A stretch of DNA of 64,000 nt from Methylorubrum sp. B1-46 (GCF_021117295.1 NZ_CP088247.1:372001-436000); one strand, 5' to 3'; positions 1 through 8,550 are shown, numbered from the stretch's first letter. Translations and numbers: made by a program. The notes: generated from the sequence alone by a model not told the origin.

Positions 1-504
1 CACGAGGGTGATGTGGCCCCCGGGAAATTGCTTGTGCGTCAGGGTCGCGCCCGAGTCCCGTGACTTGGCGTCACCGAACAGATCGCGCAGCACCCGCGTG
101 TCGCGGATCATCGGCGCGAGCCGGTCCTTCGAGAAGGTCTCGGCCGCGTCGTCCTTCGGGAACACGCCGAGGATCGGGCACGGCTCGACGTGGATGAAGC
201 GCCCCGCGATGTTCTCAATGCAGGTGGTCTTGAGCAACTGCGTGCAGGCCATCAGCGTGATCTTGCTGACGCCCGGTTCGGTCGCCCACAGCATCGGCCC
301 GCGCGCTACCTCGACACGCGAGGCGATGAAACGGCCGCCGTTCGAGCTCTCCTTGCTCAGCCGGCGATACCGCTCCGCCCACTGCACCACGTCGAGATCA
401 GGGGGCGGTGTCAGACCGCGTCGCCACGCGCTCCGCAGGCTCGCGGTGTCAGCCGAACTCGCCGGCGGAGGGCTCGCCGAGTTCGGCGAGGTGCTTTTTG
501 ACAT
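1..504 (-). CDS. Phage terminase large subunit, GpA type (partial, runs off left edge)
   Basis: ATP-driven DNA-packaging motor and nuclease subunit that fills phage heads. Only the N-terminal 168 codons are in the window. Translation from the ATG at 504 gives a lambda GpA-like N-terminus, including EPGVSKITLMACTQLLKTT, where the packaging ATPase P-loop-equivalent segment begins, followed by GVFPKDDAAETFSKDR. The start overlaps the small-subunit gene by 56 bases, which is usual for terminase pairs. No head or tail genes are visible because they would lie further left. The ATPase and nuclease centres cannot be checked here. Confidence 0.85.
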   Translation of the reverse strand, partial: MSKSTSPNSASPPPASSADTASLRSAWRRGLTPPPDLDVVQWAERYRRLSKESSNGGRFIASRVEVARGPMLWATEPGVSKITLMACTQLLKTTCIENIAGRFIHVEPCPILGVFPKDDAAETFSKDRLAPMIRDTRVLRDLFGDAKSRDSGATLTHKQFPGGHITLV

Positions 505-1087
505 AGGCGGTCAGGACCGGCGTCAGCTGCCTCGGTTCGATCTTGAGCTCGTCGGCCATCTCGATCGCGACCCGGGCCGGCCACGCCAGCCAGGCATCTC
601 GAAGCGCCCGGCCCTCCTCGAAGAAGGCTGACTCGGCCGCGGGCCGATCAACGAGCTTGCTGCCGTCCCGCTCGACGATCTGCTTCCGGTGGAGGCCGAG
701 CCAGTTCTCCTTGCGCCGGACCGCAATGGCCGTCGGCAGGTTCGGGTCGTCGGGGTCGAAGGCATCTTCCTGGCCGCCGTCGCCATCAAGGGGCGCCGGA
801 CGGGGCTGGGGCTCGGGAGCAGGCTTCGGCGCCGGCTTCGGAGCAGCCGCTGCGTGGGAGGCGTTGTTACCGTCCTTGGCCCTCACCGGGCGATGGGTAA
901 CACCGCCTCGATAGGTCGTTGGCCTCTGGTCGAGGTTCCACTCGGTGGCTTCCACATCGACGCGGCCGGTGCCGTCGAGAACGAGTAAGCCCTTCTGCTT
1001 CCAAGTCGTTACGGCCTTGCGCGAGACGCCGCGATGACGGGCGAACTCGGCCTGGCTGAGAAATTTTGCCCCGCTCGTCTCTGCCAT
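449..1087 (-). CDS. Phage terminase small subunit / DNA-recognition protein
   Basis: Predicted DNA-binding subunit that recognises the packaging site and recruits the large subunit. The 212-residue product begins with a helix-turn-helix-like segment (about residues 10-40, FLSQAEFARHRGVSRKAVT). A Pro/Ala-rich linker (about 80-110) and a charged C-terminal helical region follow. It lies directly before and overlaps the GpA-like terminase gene, the standard position for an Nu1-like small subunit. Assignment rests on the HTH and the neighbour. A general phage DNA-binding protein is the alternative. Confidence 0.7.
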   Translation of the reverse strand: MAETSGAKFLSQAEFARHRGVSRKAVTTWKQKGLLVLDGTGRVDVEATEWNLDQRPTTYRGGVTHRPVRAKDGNNASHAAAAPKPAPKPAPEPQPRPAPLDGDGGQEDAFDPDDPNLPTAIAVRRKENWLGLHRKQIVERDGSKLVDRPAAESAFFEEGRALRDAWLAWPARVAIEMADELKIEPRQLTPVLTAYVKKHLAELGEPSAGEFG

Positions 1088-1217
1088 GGGCGCTGTTACC
1101 CGTCACCGCGTTACCGGGTTCCACGACCCTGGCGCTAGGAAAGCTGGGGGCCCCGACCACCCGTATAGGTTCGGGGGTGCCAGGGTCCCCCGGGGTTCGG
1201 GGCGGGGGCGCTCCGGC

Positions 1218-1457
1218 CTACCTGTCGAGATGCGCCTTGATGCGCCGACCCGGCACCGTGCCCTGCAGGTCGATCACCCCGCCAAACCTGATCCGTCGCC
1301 ACCGATAGGTCGGGCGCCAGTTCACCGGGCTATGCGGGGCGCCGGGCATCCACATGTTGATCATGCGGGTCTCTTCGACCTCGTAGGCCAGCAGGCCGAA
1401 CCAGAGGCCGCGGAGGCGGGTGCGGCCGGTCGGCTTCCACTCGTCGCGCGCTTCCAT
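1218..1457 (-). CDS. Small hypothetical phage protein
   Basis: A 79-residue product rich in Trp and Arg, with no recognised domain. The ATG at 1457 is chosen over an in-frame TTG six bases upstream. It sits between the terminator at 1470-1502 and the terminase genes on the same strand, so it would be the first gene of the late operon. The Trp/Arg-rich composition is unlike a random frame, and the reading frame is open on the coding strand shared by its neighbours. Function unknown. Confidence 0.45.
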   Translation of the reverse strand: MEARDEWKPTGRTRLRGLWFGLLAYEVEETRMINMWMPGAPHSPVNWRPTYRWRRIRFGGVIDLQGTVPGRRIKAHLDR

Positions 1458-1469
1458 GCCCAAGGCATG

Positions 1470-1502
1470 AAAAAGCCCCGCAGCGGGTCATCCGCTCGGG
1501 GC
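1470..1502 (-). terminator. Factor-independent terminator, minus strand
   Basis: On the minus strand, GCCCCGAGCGG pairs with CCGCTGCGGGGC across a short loop and is followed directly by TTTTT. It lies downstream of the first NusG-like gene (1646-2299) and upstream of the terminase genes. Transcripts from the replication region would stop here unless an antitermination factor acts. Confidence 0.75.
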
Positions 1503-1645
1503 GCGTCTTTCCAATCATGAGAAGTGGCAGGGCCTATGGCGGCCTCACATCCGTCCTCGCGCAGCCACCGAGCTATTCCGCTTCGTTCGTGAGCGCGCGA
1601 GAAACATTAGAGGGCGACTATCAGAAGTCAACGCCGCGATAGGCA

Positions 1646-2299
1646 TCACGCGGCCCTATGCACATCCTCGATTGGCAGCCGGTAGTCGAACGGTGCGCCC
1701 ATCACCTCCAACGAAATGATGCCGACCGCGCCGCCGTCCGACGTGCCGACGAACTTGCCGACGAAGCCGCTGAACAGGCCCGAGCCGGCGCGCACCTCTT
1801 CCCCTGCCTGCATGCCTGCGAGCGGCGTCAGGTTCGTGCGCCCGGCCATCTCGTCCTCGCCCCATTGCCGAAGCCAGCGCAGGCCGGCTGGGTTCATGGC
1901 GAGCGGGCCGCGGTTCGCCGAGCCGAGGATGCCGGTCAGCCCATGCAGGTTGCGGCCGTCGATGTCCCGCTCGCGCAGCACGGCCAACGTCTCGTCGCAG
2001 AGGCCGCCCAGAACGCCCAGGAACAGATAGGACCGCATTGCCGGGCGCTGCTGCTCACGACGGGGCACGCGCAGGTTCGAGCGAACAGCGCGCCGCCACA
2101 GGTACTCGCAGGGCACGTAGGGGATGAACGGCGTCTCGTCCTCGCGCACTCCGCGGAGCATGGCGCGCCGGATGCTGGCCGCCGCCGACAGCTCACGGCT
2201 CGGTGCCGTCGTGCAGACGTACCAGCGCACGGCCGAGGCGTAGAGGTTCGGGGTCTTGTTCCGGCGCTCGGCCGGGATCGGCTCGTCCTTGGCGATCAC
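1646..2299 (-). CDS. NusG-like transcription elongation/antitermination protein (copy 1)
   Basis: The protein has the two-domain NusG layout. From a GTG start at 2299 it is 217 residues: an NGN-type N-terminal domain (about 24-150, starting RWYVCTTAPSREL, with the core strand MRSYLFLGV) and a C-terminal KOW domain (about 166-212, EEVRAGSGLFSGFVGKFVG). The family binds the RNA polymerase clamp and alters pausing or termination. The frame stays open upstream to 2746, but that stretch does not look like protein and overlaps the next gene, so the short start is preferred. No good ribosome-binding site is visible. It diverges strongly from the adjacent copy at 2683-3438 and lies just before a terminator and the terminase genes, suggesting late-gene control. 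Confidence 0.75.
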   Translation of the reverse strand: MIAKDEPIPAERRNKTPNLYASAVRWYVCTTAPSRELSAAASIRRAMLRGVREDETPFIPYVPCEYLWRRAVRSNLRVPRREQQRPAMRSYLFLGVLGGLCDETLAVLRERDIDGRNLHGLTGILGSANRGPLAMNPAGLRWLRQWGEDEMAGRTNLTPLAGMQAGEEVRAGSGLFSGFVGKFVGTSDGGAVGIISLEVMGAPFDYRLPIEDVHRAA

Positions 2300-2682
2300 C
2301 GCGTTGTGCTGCGGGGTGACGCGGGCTTGAAGCGCTGTCCGATGCCTGGGCGGTGAGGGGATTGGTGCGACCGACCTGCGTTGCGCAGATCCCAGAGCTA
2401 CAAGGCTCAACCAGCACGAGGCCAGCCTAAGCCGCACCAAACTCTGAAACTGCTGCCCTAGTCGGGCCGCTTGCGCGGCGAGGGCTATTGTGAAGAGACA
2501 CTTCACCCATCGCGAGAAAACGCGAGCCAACTGCGGCTCTAGCGGCTTCTCACGACGGACTGCTGGTCCCGATGGAGTTCTCAGCAGGCGGACTATGTCC
2601 TGACGCTCGGGTCTCGGCCAACGGCCTAAGCTCAGCGAGCGCCTTCGTCGTGCCTGCAAAGATGCAGCAGCGAATCGCCAAG
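2300..2682. other. Stretch of 383 bases without a supported gene
   Basis: The minus-strand frame of the downstream NusG-like gene is open here, but its translation has no recognisable domain and the region lacks a convincing start. A small perfect hairpin, GTGAAG-N5-CTTCAC, lies at 2490-2506. The stretch could be a leader for the downstream NusG-like gene, or decayed coding sequence between the two paralogues. Confidence 0.4.
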
Positions 2683-3438
2683 TCAACCGCTGGGCCGAAT
2701 GCTGCCGTTTTTTTCCACAGGCGGGCGCGTTCGATTGTAGAGCCATTCAATCGGCGTCAGGACGGGCGTAGCTTGCCCGAAGATCATCGCCTCGATCCGA
2801 ACTGCCGGGCCATCGCCGCTGGCCGTCACGACGCCCTGGAACGACGAGAAGGGGCCGCCGAGAATGTCCACGCTGTCGCCCTCGGCGAAAGCAGGCAGCG
2901 GCACTGCCTCGACCGAGCCCGCCTCCAGCGCCGGCCGCAGGTCATCGTCGTACCACCCGGTTGCCTCCTCTCGCGCCATCTTGGCGATGGAGCCGCACCG
3001 CATCGGCGCTGGCTTGCCGTTGTTGGTGACGATGGCGGACACCTCCATGCGATTTCGGCCAAGCAGGTCCGTCTCGTAGAGCGGGTCAAGCGATTGATCG
3101 GCGCGGATGCCGACGAACACATAGCTACCCAGCAAAGGTGTCTGAAGCTGCTTGCGGATGCGCCAGTCGCCGCGGCGCGATTCCTTCCAGTGCGTCCGCA
3201 TCGGAGCGTAGGCTTGCAACCCGGCCTCGCGGATCTTGCGAACGGCATGCGCGACGCGGCCTGGGCGCGCCGTCACGGCATGCCACCACAAGCGCTCGGC
3301 GCCGGTCGCGATGCGACACGGCTCAATCCTCTCGCAGATCGGCAAGGCGATCTCGCGCCTCCGGTTGAGCGGAACGCGAGCGAAGTGGACGGGCGTCTTC
3401 TTGGCCGAGCCGTAGCGGCCCAGGTTCGAGGTACTCAT
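2683..3438 (-). CDS. NusG-like transcription elongation/antitermination protein (copy 2)
   Basis: A 251-residue NusG-family protein. Residues about 50-165 form the NGN domain (LWWHAVTARPGRVAHAV, then TPLLGSYVFVG, matching the conserved core strand of NusG/RfaH). Residues about 184-232 form a KOW domain (EGDSVDILGGPFSSFQGVV). The first 48 residues are a basic extension. The ATG at 3438 is chosen because AGAGG lies about 10 bases upstream; the frame is open further up, but through the repeat region. It is the first gene after the double terminator at 3770-3870 and precedes a second NusG-like gene. A role as a phage-specific antiterminator is inferred from fold and position. It is not the host nusG, which normally lies beside secE and ribosomal protein genes. 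Confidence 0.8.
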   Translation of the reverse strand: MSTSNLGRYGSAKKTPVHFARVPLNRRREIALPICERIEPCRIATGAERLWWHAVTARPGRVAHAVRKIREAGLQAYAPMRTHWKESRRGDWRIRKQLQTPLLGSYVFVGIRADQSLDPLYETDLLGRNRMEVSAIVTNNGKPAPMRCGSIAKMAREEATGWYDDDLRPALEAGSVEAVPLPAFAEGDSVDILGGPFSSFQGVVTASGDGPAVRIEAMIFGQATPVLTPIEWLYNRTRPPVEKNGSIRPSG

Positions 3439-3560
3439 GCGCGGCGGCCTCTGGTGGGTCGCCACGGTCACGGTCGGAATGTGCGAGGGGGATGATAGCG
3501 GACGGATAAAAGGTGGCAAGCGGGCCATGGGGCTCGCCCCCAGGTGATGGGCTGATCTGA

Positions 3561-3806
3561 GTTCTTTCGGTTCATTCGGTTCTTTCGGAGAACCTATAAG
3601 AAATACCCCACCCATGAATGGATGGGGAAGGAACACTCCGAAAGAACCGAAAGAACTAGATATAAACCATATATATGTATATATATTATATATATCAATG
3701 ACTTAGCTGGGGCAGTTCCTTCGGAAAAAGCGCCCGAAAAAACCCCCGCAAGAACCGAAGGAACTGGCCAAAAAAATCTAGTTCCTTCGGAGCCCTCCGA
3801 AGGAAC
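3561..3806. repeat. GTTCYTTCGG iteron cluster flanking an AT-rich block; candidate phage origin
   Basis: Nine copies of a 10-mer lie in 246 bases. GTTCTTTCGG-type direct copies occur at 3561, 3570 (one mismatch) and 3579 with exact 9-base spacing, and inverted copies at 3638-3647 and 3647-3656. GTTCCTTCGG copies lie at 3715-3724 and 3781-3790, inverted at 3755-3764 and 3797-3806. Between the two sets is an almost pure AT tract (about 3657-3700) in otherwise GC-rich DNA. No protein-coding gene is supported here. Iterons around an AT-rich core beside a primase gene fit a replication origin. Binding sites for a regulator or overlapping terminators are alternatives. Confidence 0.65.
3770..3806 (-). 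terminator. Hairpin plus T-run, second terminator of the early operon
   Basis: On the minus strand a perfect 10-bp stem (GTTCCTTCGG / CCGAAGGAAC, 6-base loop) is followed four bases later by seven T residues. It is built from two of the repeat copies in this region, so it may serve both as terminator and as protein-binding palindrome. It lies 41 bases beyond the first terminator. Confidence 0.6.
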
Positions 3807-3846
3807 TCCCGCCTTTTCCGCTGCTTGAACCGCTGCGTCCGCGCAC

Positions 3847-3870
3847 AAAAGAAACCGCCCGGAAGGGCGG
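3847..3870 (-). terminator. Factor-independent terminator of the early (replication) operon
   Basis: The minus strand reads CCGCCC-TTCC-GGGCGG followed by TTTCTTTT. It begins 25 bases after the stop codon of the last early gene (3895-4215) and is upstream of the NusG-like genes. Confidence 0.75.
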
Positions 3871-3894
3871 CCAATCGCAGATCTGATGGGGCGC

Positions 3895-4215
3895 TTAGCC
3901 GAGCTCGGCGAGGTAACGCCCAACGCTCGCGGCGAGCATCAATCGCCTTCGCCGGGGCCAGTCCGGCGGCGTTGCCTCAAATACGTCCCAGAGGATTTTT
4001 TCGGTCGCCGCGATGTCGGCGCCTGGATACCAAGCGTAGAGCTTCCTGGCCTCGCCCAAAGCCTCGCGAAGAGTTTTGAAACCGTCGTAGGCGACCGTCT
4101 CACCGCCCGCGTAGATCTGCCCCTCGGACAGCACCTCATGGCCCGCCCAAGGTACTTCAAGCGCCTCGTGCCAAGCTTTGAAGGCGCTGAGGGTATGGGT
4201 GACGATCTCGTTCAC
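3895..4215 (-). CDS. Small hypothetical phage protein
   Basis: A 106-residue acidic/aromatic protein with no recognised domain. Its GTG start overlaps the stop of the primase-helicase gene by four bases (GTGA), indicating translational coupling, and it is the last gene before the double terminator. Composition and codon use match the neighbours. Position suggests a replication-associated accessory protein, but nothing in the sequence identifies a function. Confidence 0.65.
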   Translation of the reverse strand: MNEIVTHTLSAFKAWHEALEVPWAGHEVLSEGQIYAGGETVAYDGFKTLREALGEARKLYAWYPGADIAATEKILWDVFEATPPDWPRRRRLMLAASVGRYLAELG

Positions 4216-6557
4216 ACAGGAGCTCCATTCTTCGATTTTCGAGATGGCCGAACGTAGGCGTAGACATCAGGCTTTCGGCCCCCCGATGCGGTCGATCCGC
4301 CCTTTTCCAGCACCACTTGCCCACCTTCGCACAGACTTCGGAGGATGCGATCCGTGATGGCCGGCTCCCACCTGCCGTCGATCTTGCGCGTGATGTCGGA
4401 CCGTTTGGCTTCCCGCACGTCTCGTATGTAAGCAAGAACCAGCTTTTGGTTGGCCTGGAACTCTGTCTCAGCCATTCGCGCAGACGCCTCTCGAATCATG
4501 AACCGTGCGGAGGCAAGCGCGACGGACGCGCCCCATCGATAATCGCGTTCGGTGACGACCGCGCGCCGCCCCATGGCCGACACCGCATGGATTGTGGCGA
4601 GCCGGATCGCCATTTCAGCCGTTCGTCCGAGATAAGGCGAGGCTTCATCGTCGTCGTCGCGCCAGTGCGCGATACGGCGTGCGAGGCTTAGATGCATGGC
4701 CTCTACCTCCGGCGCAGCCCATCGAACCTTGTAGATGTCGGCTGGGTGCTCTTCCCCGACGAGAGCCGTGAGCGCTTGCAGGTTGCCAGCATTGGGCAGG
4801 ATGGAAGCCAGCCGCTGCGATAGGCTCGGCGGCACCACGAGCCGGTTCAGAAGTTCGTCGCGCTCCTCGGCCGGCGGGTCGGCCATGATGACGGTGAAGC
4901 GATTAAGAAAGCCATTGTCGACCGAGGCGCCCGTGATGGATCGATAGAACTCGTTGAGGGTGGAGGCGCCCATAAGCGTGAGCGCGGGCGAAGCGAGGTA
5001 TTCGCCTGCGGCGCCTGCCTTGGCGAAGGTGTGCCAGTCGTCGCCTGGAAGGACTGACCACAGCTCGCGCAGCACAGAGCTGATGGCGTTTTCATGTGTC
5101 GTTGCTTTACGGCTCGACATTTTCGCAAAAATGGCAGAGCCGATCTCATCGACCGTAGCAACGGCGGTCCGCGAAGTCTTAAGCGTCAGTTCGATTGCCG
5201 AGCCAGACATGAACTTTCCGGATTGCAGGATGCAGCCGTAGCCAGAGGCTTTGAGCAACTGCCCCACCGCTTTGAAGGGCCGATCCTTCCCGACCGATGT
5301 GGCGCCGAGGTTGACCAGAAAAAGGTGAGTAGCTGAGCCGGTAGGGCCCATGAGATGGCGCGAACAGATGCCCGCTAGGACGGAGATGGCGGCAGTCATG
5401 GCAAGCGGGCGGTTGGGCTTGCGGGACGTTCCGACGATCCAATCCGTGATGTCGCCGAGAAGCCCATCTGGGCGGGCGATATCCCCGAAATCGTAGTCGC
5501 CCCCGATGGGATCGTCGTCGATGGCATGGTCGGCTGTCTCGATGACCTCGCCGGTCTCGGCATCGATCAGCGTGCCGTCCGGCTCGCGCTGAACCTGACG
5601 CGCCAGCAGAGCGGCCGCCGCCTCGGCGCCGCGCGTGTCCGGCACCTCCTCCGGGCAATAGCGGGGGGACCGAGCCCCGTCGCGCAACGCTCGGGCGATT
5701 GTGCCGCGCTGGCCGAGCGCCTTGTCGTTGGCCGGGATACCCCAGGATGCGGCGGCGTTGTGGAGCGCAGCATATGCCTCCTGCTCGGTCAGGCATCCGC
5801 CGCCAACGAGCTGGCCGATCCGGAACGCACAGAGGTTTGCGGTCTCGTTGCGCGTGCCGGGAGCGGCCATGGCGAGTTCGCGCATCTCGGCTTCAAGGGC
5901 GCGCTCGCCGTAGGCTCGGCGCCGAACATCGGAGACCGGAGCACCTGGCTCGATACGAGCCGCGCGGTTCTCCTGAACCTCGTGTTGGCCCTGCAGGATC
6001 TCCACGAGCCAATCGGGGATTTCAGGCGCGGAGAGGATGTCGTAGCCATTGGCCTCGTAGCGCCGCCCGTCGAGCAGCGTCGCGCCGGGGGCGATGACGT
6101 AGCCGCCCTTGCCGCGCACATCGATGCCGATCTTGCCGCGCTTCGGGGGCAGCGAGCCGCGTCCGTTGCCGAGGTCGCGCCCGCCGCGGCGGAAGTAGCG
6201 GTGCTCGCCGCCCGAGGGGGTCTCGACGGTCGGCGCATCGTCGTCGCGCCCGTCCAGAACCGCATACCAGTCAGCGACGCCGCCCTCGCCATCTGCGTCG
6301 ATCACGAGGAGGTCGGCTCGCCCAAGATGAAGCGCCGGCAGAGCATCGGGGTTCTGCTCCCACCACGTCCGGATCTGCCGCTCGTTCGTGGTGGCTGCCG
6401 AGTGCCAGAACACGCCGCGCAGCGGGCACTTCACCTTCTCGCCGCTGGCGTAGCAGGGGAAAACCGGAACTCCCGCCCGCGACCATTCCAAGGCCACGTC
6501 GAGGTTGCTGAGTGCTTGGTGGAGCGCGGGGTCGAAGAGAAGGCCGAGGTCCGCCAT
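4212..6557 (-). CDS. Phage primase-helicase: prim-pol domain plus DUF3987-like ATPase
   Basis: Likely initiates and drives phage DNA replication. Residues about 20-190 form a bifunctional primase/polymerase domain: the acidic pair in LLVIDADG (D87, D89), TPSGGEHRYFR (113-123) and IDVRGKGGYVIAPG (145-158). A helical middle follows. The C-terminal half (about 360-720) resembles DUF3987-type helicases, with a P-loop-like GATSVGKDRP at 418-427 and TVDEIGSAIF as the probable Walker B. The 781-residue length fits such fusions. It ends in a 4-base overlap with the next gene. The candidate origin lies about 400 bases beyond its 3' end. Confidence 0.85.
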   Translation of the reverse strand: MADLGLLFDPALHQALSNLDVALEWSRAGVPVFPCYASGEKVKCPLRGVFWHSAATTNERQIRTWWEQNPDALPALHLGRADLLVIDADGEGGVADWYAVLDGRDDDAPTVETPSGGEHRYFRRGGRDLGNGRGSLPPKRGKIGIDVRGKGGYVIAPGATLLDGRRYEANGYDILSAPEIPDWLVEILQGQHEVQENRAARIEPGAPVSDVRRRAYGERALEAEMRELAMAAPGTRNETANLCAFRIGQLVGGGCLTEQEAYAALHNAAASWGIPANDKALGQRGTIARALRDGARSPRYCPEEVPDTRGAEAAAALLARQVQREPDGTLIDAETGEVIETADHAIDDDPIGGDYDFGDIARPDGLLGDITDWIVGTSRKPNRPLAMTAAISVLAGICSRHLMGPTGSATHLFLVNLGATSVGKDRPFKAVGQLLKASGYGCILQSGKFMSGSAIELTLKTSRTAVATVDEIGSAIFAKMSSRKATTHENAISSVLRELWSVLPGDDWHTFAKAGAAGEYLASPALTLMGASTLNEFYRSITGASVDNGFLNRFTVIMADPPAEERDELLNRLVVPPSLSQRLASILPNAGNLQALTALVGEEHPADIYKVRWAAPEVEAMHLSLARRIAHWRDDDDEASPYLGRTAEMAIRLATIHAVSAMGRRAVVTERDYRWGASVALASARFMIREASARMAETEFQANQKLVLAYIRDVREAKRSDITRKIDGRWEPAITDRILRSLCEGGQVVLEKGGSTASGGRKPDVYAYVRPSRKSKNGAPV

Positions 6558-6560
6558 CGG

Positions 6561-6935
6561 TCAGCCCTCCCCTTCGCCATCCTCCTCATCCGGCGTTCGG
6601 GGCACCGCCTCGTCGATCTGGGCTCGGATCGCGGCGGGGTAGGCTTCGAACACGACCTCTAGAAACTGCTGCCAGTTCAGCGGGTCGAGTTTGGCAAGGT
6701 CGGTCTCGCCGATCCGGTCGAGATAGCCGCCTCCGACGGCCCCCGCTGCGAGAATGGCTTTGGTCTGGATTTCGTCGAACGCGCTGGCACGCATGGCAAA
6801 GGCTCTCGATCCGTAGTGACCATCGGCGCACTCTTGGCAGAGCCAACCGACGCTTCTTCCTTTCTCGACCCCGAGCCCAGTCGCTGTCTGGCAACAGACG
6901 AAGCAGGCTGCGGGGTTGTCGAGGTGGCGGGTCAT
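6561..6935 (-). CDS. Zinc-ribbon phage protein (DUF6511-like)
   Basis: A 124-residue protein with a Cys-rich N-terminus (CFVCC near residue 11, CQEC near 33) that could bind one zinc. A conserved-looking helical part follows (GGYLDRIGETDLAKLDP) and then an acidic tail. Such proteins are commonly found between helicase and primase genes in alphaproteobacterial prophages. The match to DUF6511 is from memory of the pattern, not a search. It lies 3 bases before the primase gene and 4 after the helicase gene, in the same operon. Confidence 0.6.
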   Translation of the reverse strand: MTRHLDNPAACFVCCQTATGLGVEKGRSVGWLCQECADGHYGSRAFAMRASAFDEIQTKAILAAGAVGGGYLDRIGETDLAKLDPLNWQQFLEVVFEAYPAAIRAQIDEAVPRTPDEEDGEGEG

Positions 6936-6939
6936 GGCA

Positions 6940-8550
6940 TCACGCCGCCTCCCTCATCGCGTCGCGGTAGCCGACGATCTCGTGGTACTTGCCGTTCTTG
7001 CGCACGCGGATCTCGGCCGGCATGGCGAGTTCGTCTGTGCGGTCCAGGGCCTCGGCGACGCTCTGCGGCGCCCAACCGCCGCCGCGGTCGGACCACCAGC
7101 GCTCGGCGCGGCCTCGGACGCCGCCCGTGTGCTCCAGGCAGACCCAGAGCCGATGCGTGCTCACCCCGCAGTGGAACGAGACGCACAGGCTGTCGGGTGA
7201 GCCCGCCTTTGTGTGTCGCTTGAAATCCCAGCCGGTGACGCGCAGCCACGGCGGGGCTTGGCTCGACAGGATCAGGCTTTCGGCATCAGCCTGCGCCTCG
7301 TGCTTCGGCGCCTCGTCGCGGGTCCACTCGTGGCCACAGGTGACGCAAGTTCGGGCGTTGAGCGCGTTGAGGCTCTGGCAAGCCGGGCACTCTTTCGCGC
7401 GGACCTGTTCGACCTCGGCCGCCGCGGCGCGGCCGCCCTTGGTCTTACCTGCGACCACGATAGCGTCCACCGGGCCGTGGCGCCGGACATTGCCAGCATA
7501 GTCGAGGATCAGGCAGTCGGTCTTGCCGGACGCGAGGCGGGTGCCGCGGCCGACGATTTGCACGTACAGGCCGACCGACAGCGTGGGCCGCAACATCGCC
7601 ACCAGATCGACGCCAGGCGCGTCGAAGCCGGTCGTGAGCACGGCGCAGTTCGTGAGGCACCGAAGCCGGCCCTCGCGGAACTCGCGCACGAGCCTATCGC
7701 GCTCGCCGGCCGGGGTTTCACCCGAGATCATCTCGGCGCGGATACCCCGCCGCCGCACAGCATCACGCAGGTGCATCGCGTGCGCCACGCCGGAGGCGAA
7801 TAGAAGCCAGGACTTGCGGCCTGCCCCGAGCGTGACGAGCTCGGCGACGGCGGCTTCCGTCACGTCCTCGCGGTCAACGGCAGCCTCGAGACTGCCGGCG
7901 ACGAACTCCCCGCCGCGGCGGGCCACGCCCGACACGTCGAGCGTAGTCGCGGTCGCCTTAGACACGAGCGGGGACAGGAACCCGTCTTCGATGCCTTGGC
8001 CGATGCCATAGGAAAAGACGATCTCGGAGAACACCCGGTCGTCGCCCTCGTCCAGCCGGCCAGAGTCGAGACGGTAGGGAGTGGCAGTGAAGCCCGCGAC
8101 GCGCAGGTCCGGCGTCGTGGCCCGCAGATCGTCGAGCAGGCGACGATACATGCCGTCGCCGGCCCGCGGCACAAGGTGGGCTTCGTCGATCAGCACGAGA
8201 TCTCGAGGCCCGAGCTGCGCGGCCGCGCGATAGACGGACTGGATCGAACAGAACAAGATGCGGGAGCGCCAGTCGCGGCGCCCAAGACCGGCCGAGTTGA
8301 TCCCGACCGGAGCTGCCGGCCAAAGGCGCAGCAGCGCCTTGGCATCTTGTTCGACGAGCTCGCGAACGTGGACCACCACGAGGATGCGCATCTCGGGATA
8401 GCGCTCGAGCAATTCGCGGATCAGCGTCGCGAGCATGACCGACTTGCCGACGCCAGTTGCGGCTTCGACGAGCGGGTTTTCGCCGCCGTTCGCCCAAAAG
8501 TCGAAGACGGCATCAACGGCGTCGCGCTGGTAGGGACGGAGAGTAGTCAA
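6940..8550 (-). CDS. SF2 DEAD/DEAH-box helicase with C-terminal zinc ribbon
   Basis: ATP-dependent DNA helicase for phage replication or recombination. Residues 31-37 ATGVGKS are Walker A, 121-125 IDEAH are Walker B, and FTATPYR (154-160) is motif III. The C-terminal RecA-like domain contains IVGRGTRLA (motif VI). Near residue 390 a CPAC...CVTC pair forms a zinc ribbon. The TTG at 8550 is chosen because GGGGAGG lies five bases upstream and it overlaps the HNH stop (TTGA); an in-frame ATG at 8622 is less likely. The 536-residue product fits phage SSL2/UvsW-like helicases. Confidence 0.85.
   Translation of the reverse strand: MTTLRPYQRDAVDAVFDFWANGGENPLVEAATGVGKSVMLATLIRELLERYPEMRILVVVHVRELVEQDAKALLRLWPAAPVGINSAGLGRRDWRSRILFCSIQSVYRAAAQLGPRDLVLIDEAHLVPRAGDGMYRRLLDDLRATTPDLRVAGFTATPYRLDSGRLDEGDDRVFSEIVFSYGIGQGIEDGFLSPLVSKATATTLDVSGVARRGGEFVAGSLEAAVDREDVTEAAVAELVTLGAGRKSWLLFASGVAHAMHLRDAVRRRGIRAEMISGETPAGERDRLVREFREGRLRCLTNCAVLTTGFDAPGVDLVAMLRPTLSVGLYVQIVGRGTRLASGKTDCLILDYAGNVRRHGPVDAIVVAGKTKGGRAAAAEVEQVRAKECPACQSLNALNARTCVTCGHEWTRDEAPKHEAQADAESLILSSQAPPWLRVTGWDFKRHTKAGSPDSLCVSFHCGVSTHRLWVCLEHTGGVRGRAERWWSDRGGGWAPQSVAEALDRTDELAMPAEIRVRKNGKYHEIVGYRDAMREAA

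Noticed and set aside
2300..2746. N-terminal extension of NusG-like copy 1
   Set aside because: Sequence lacks any NusG similarity and overlaps the coding end of copy 2; the shorter start fits the domain boundary.
3594..3923. Minus- and plus-strand frames through the repeat/AT-rich region
   Set aside because: Translation consists of repeat and AT-tract residues (IYIIYIHIYG) and overlaps two terminators; no start signal.
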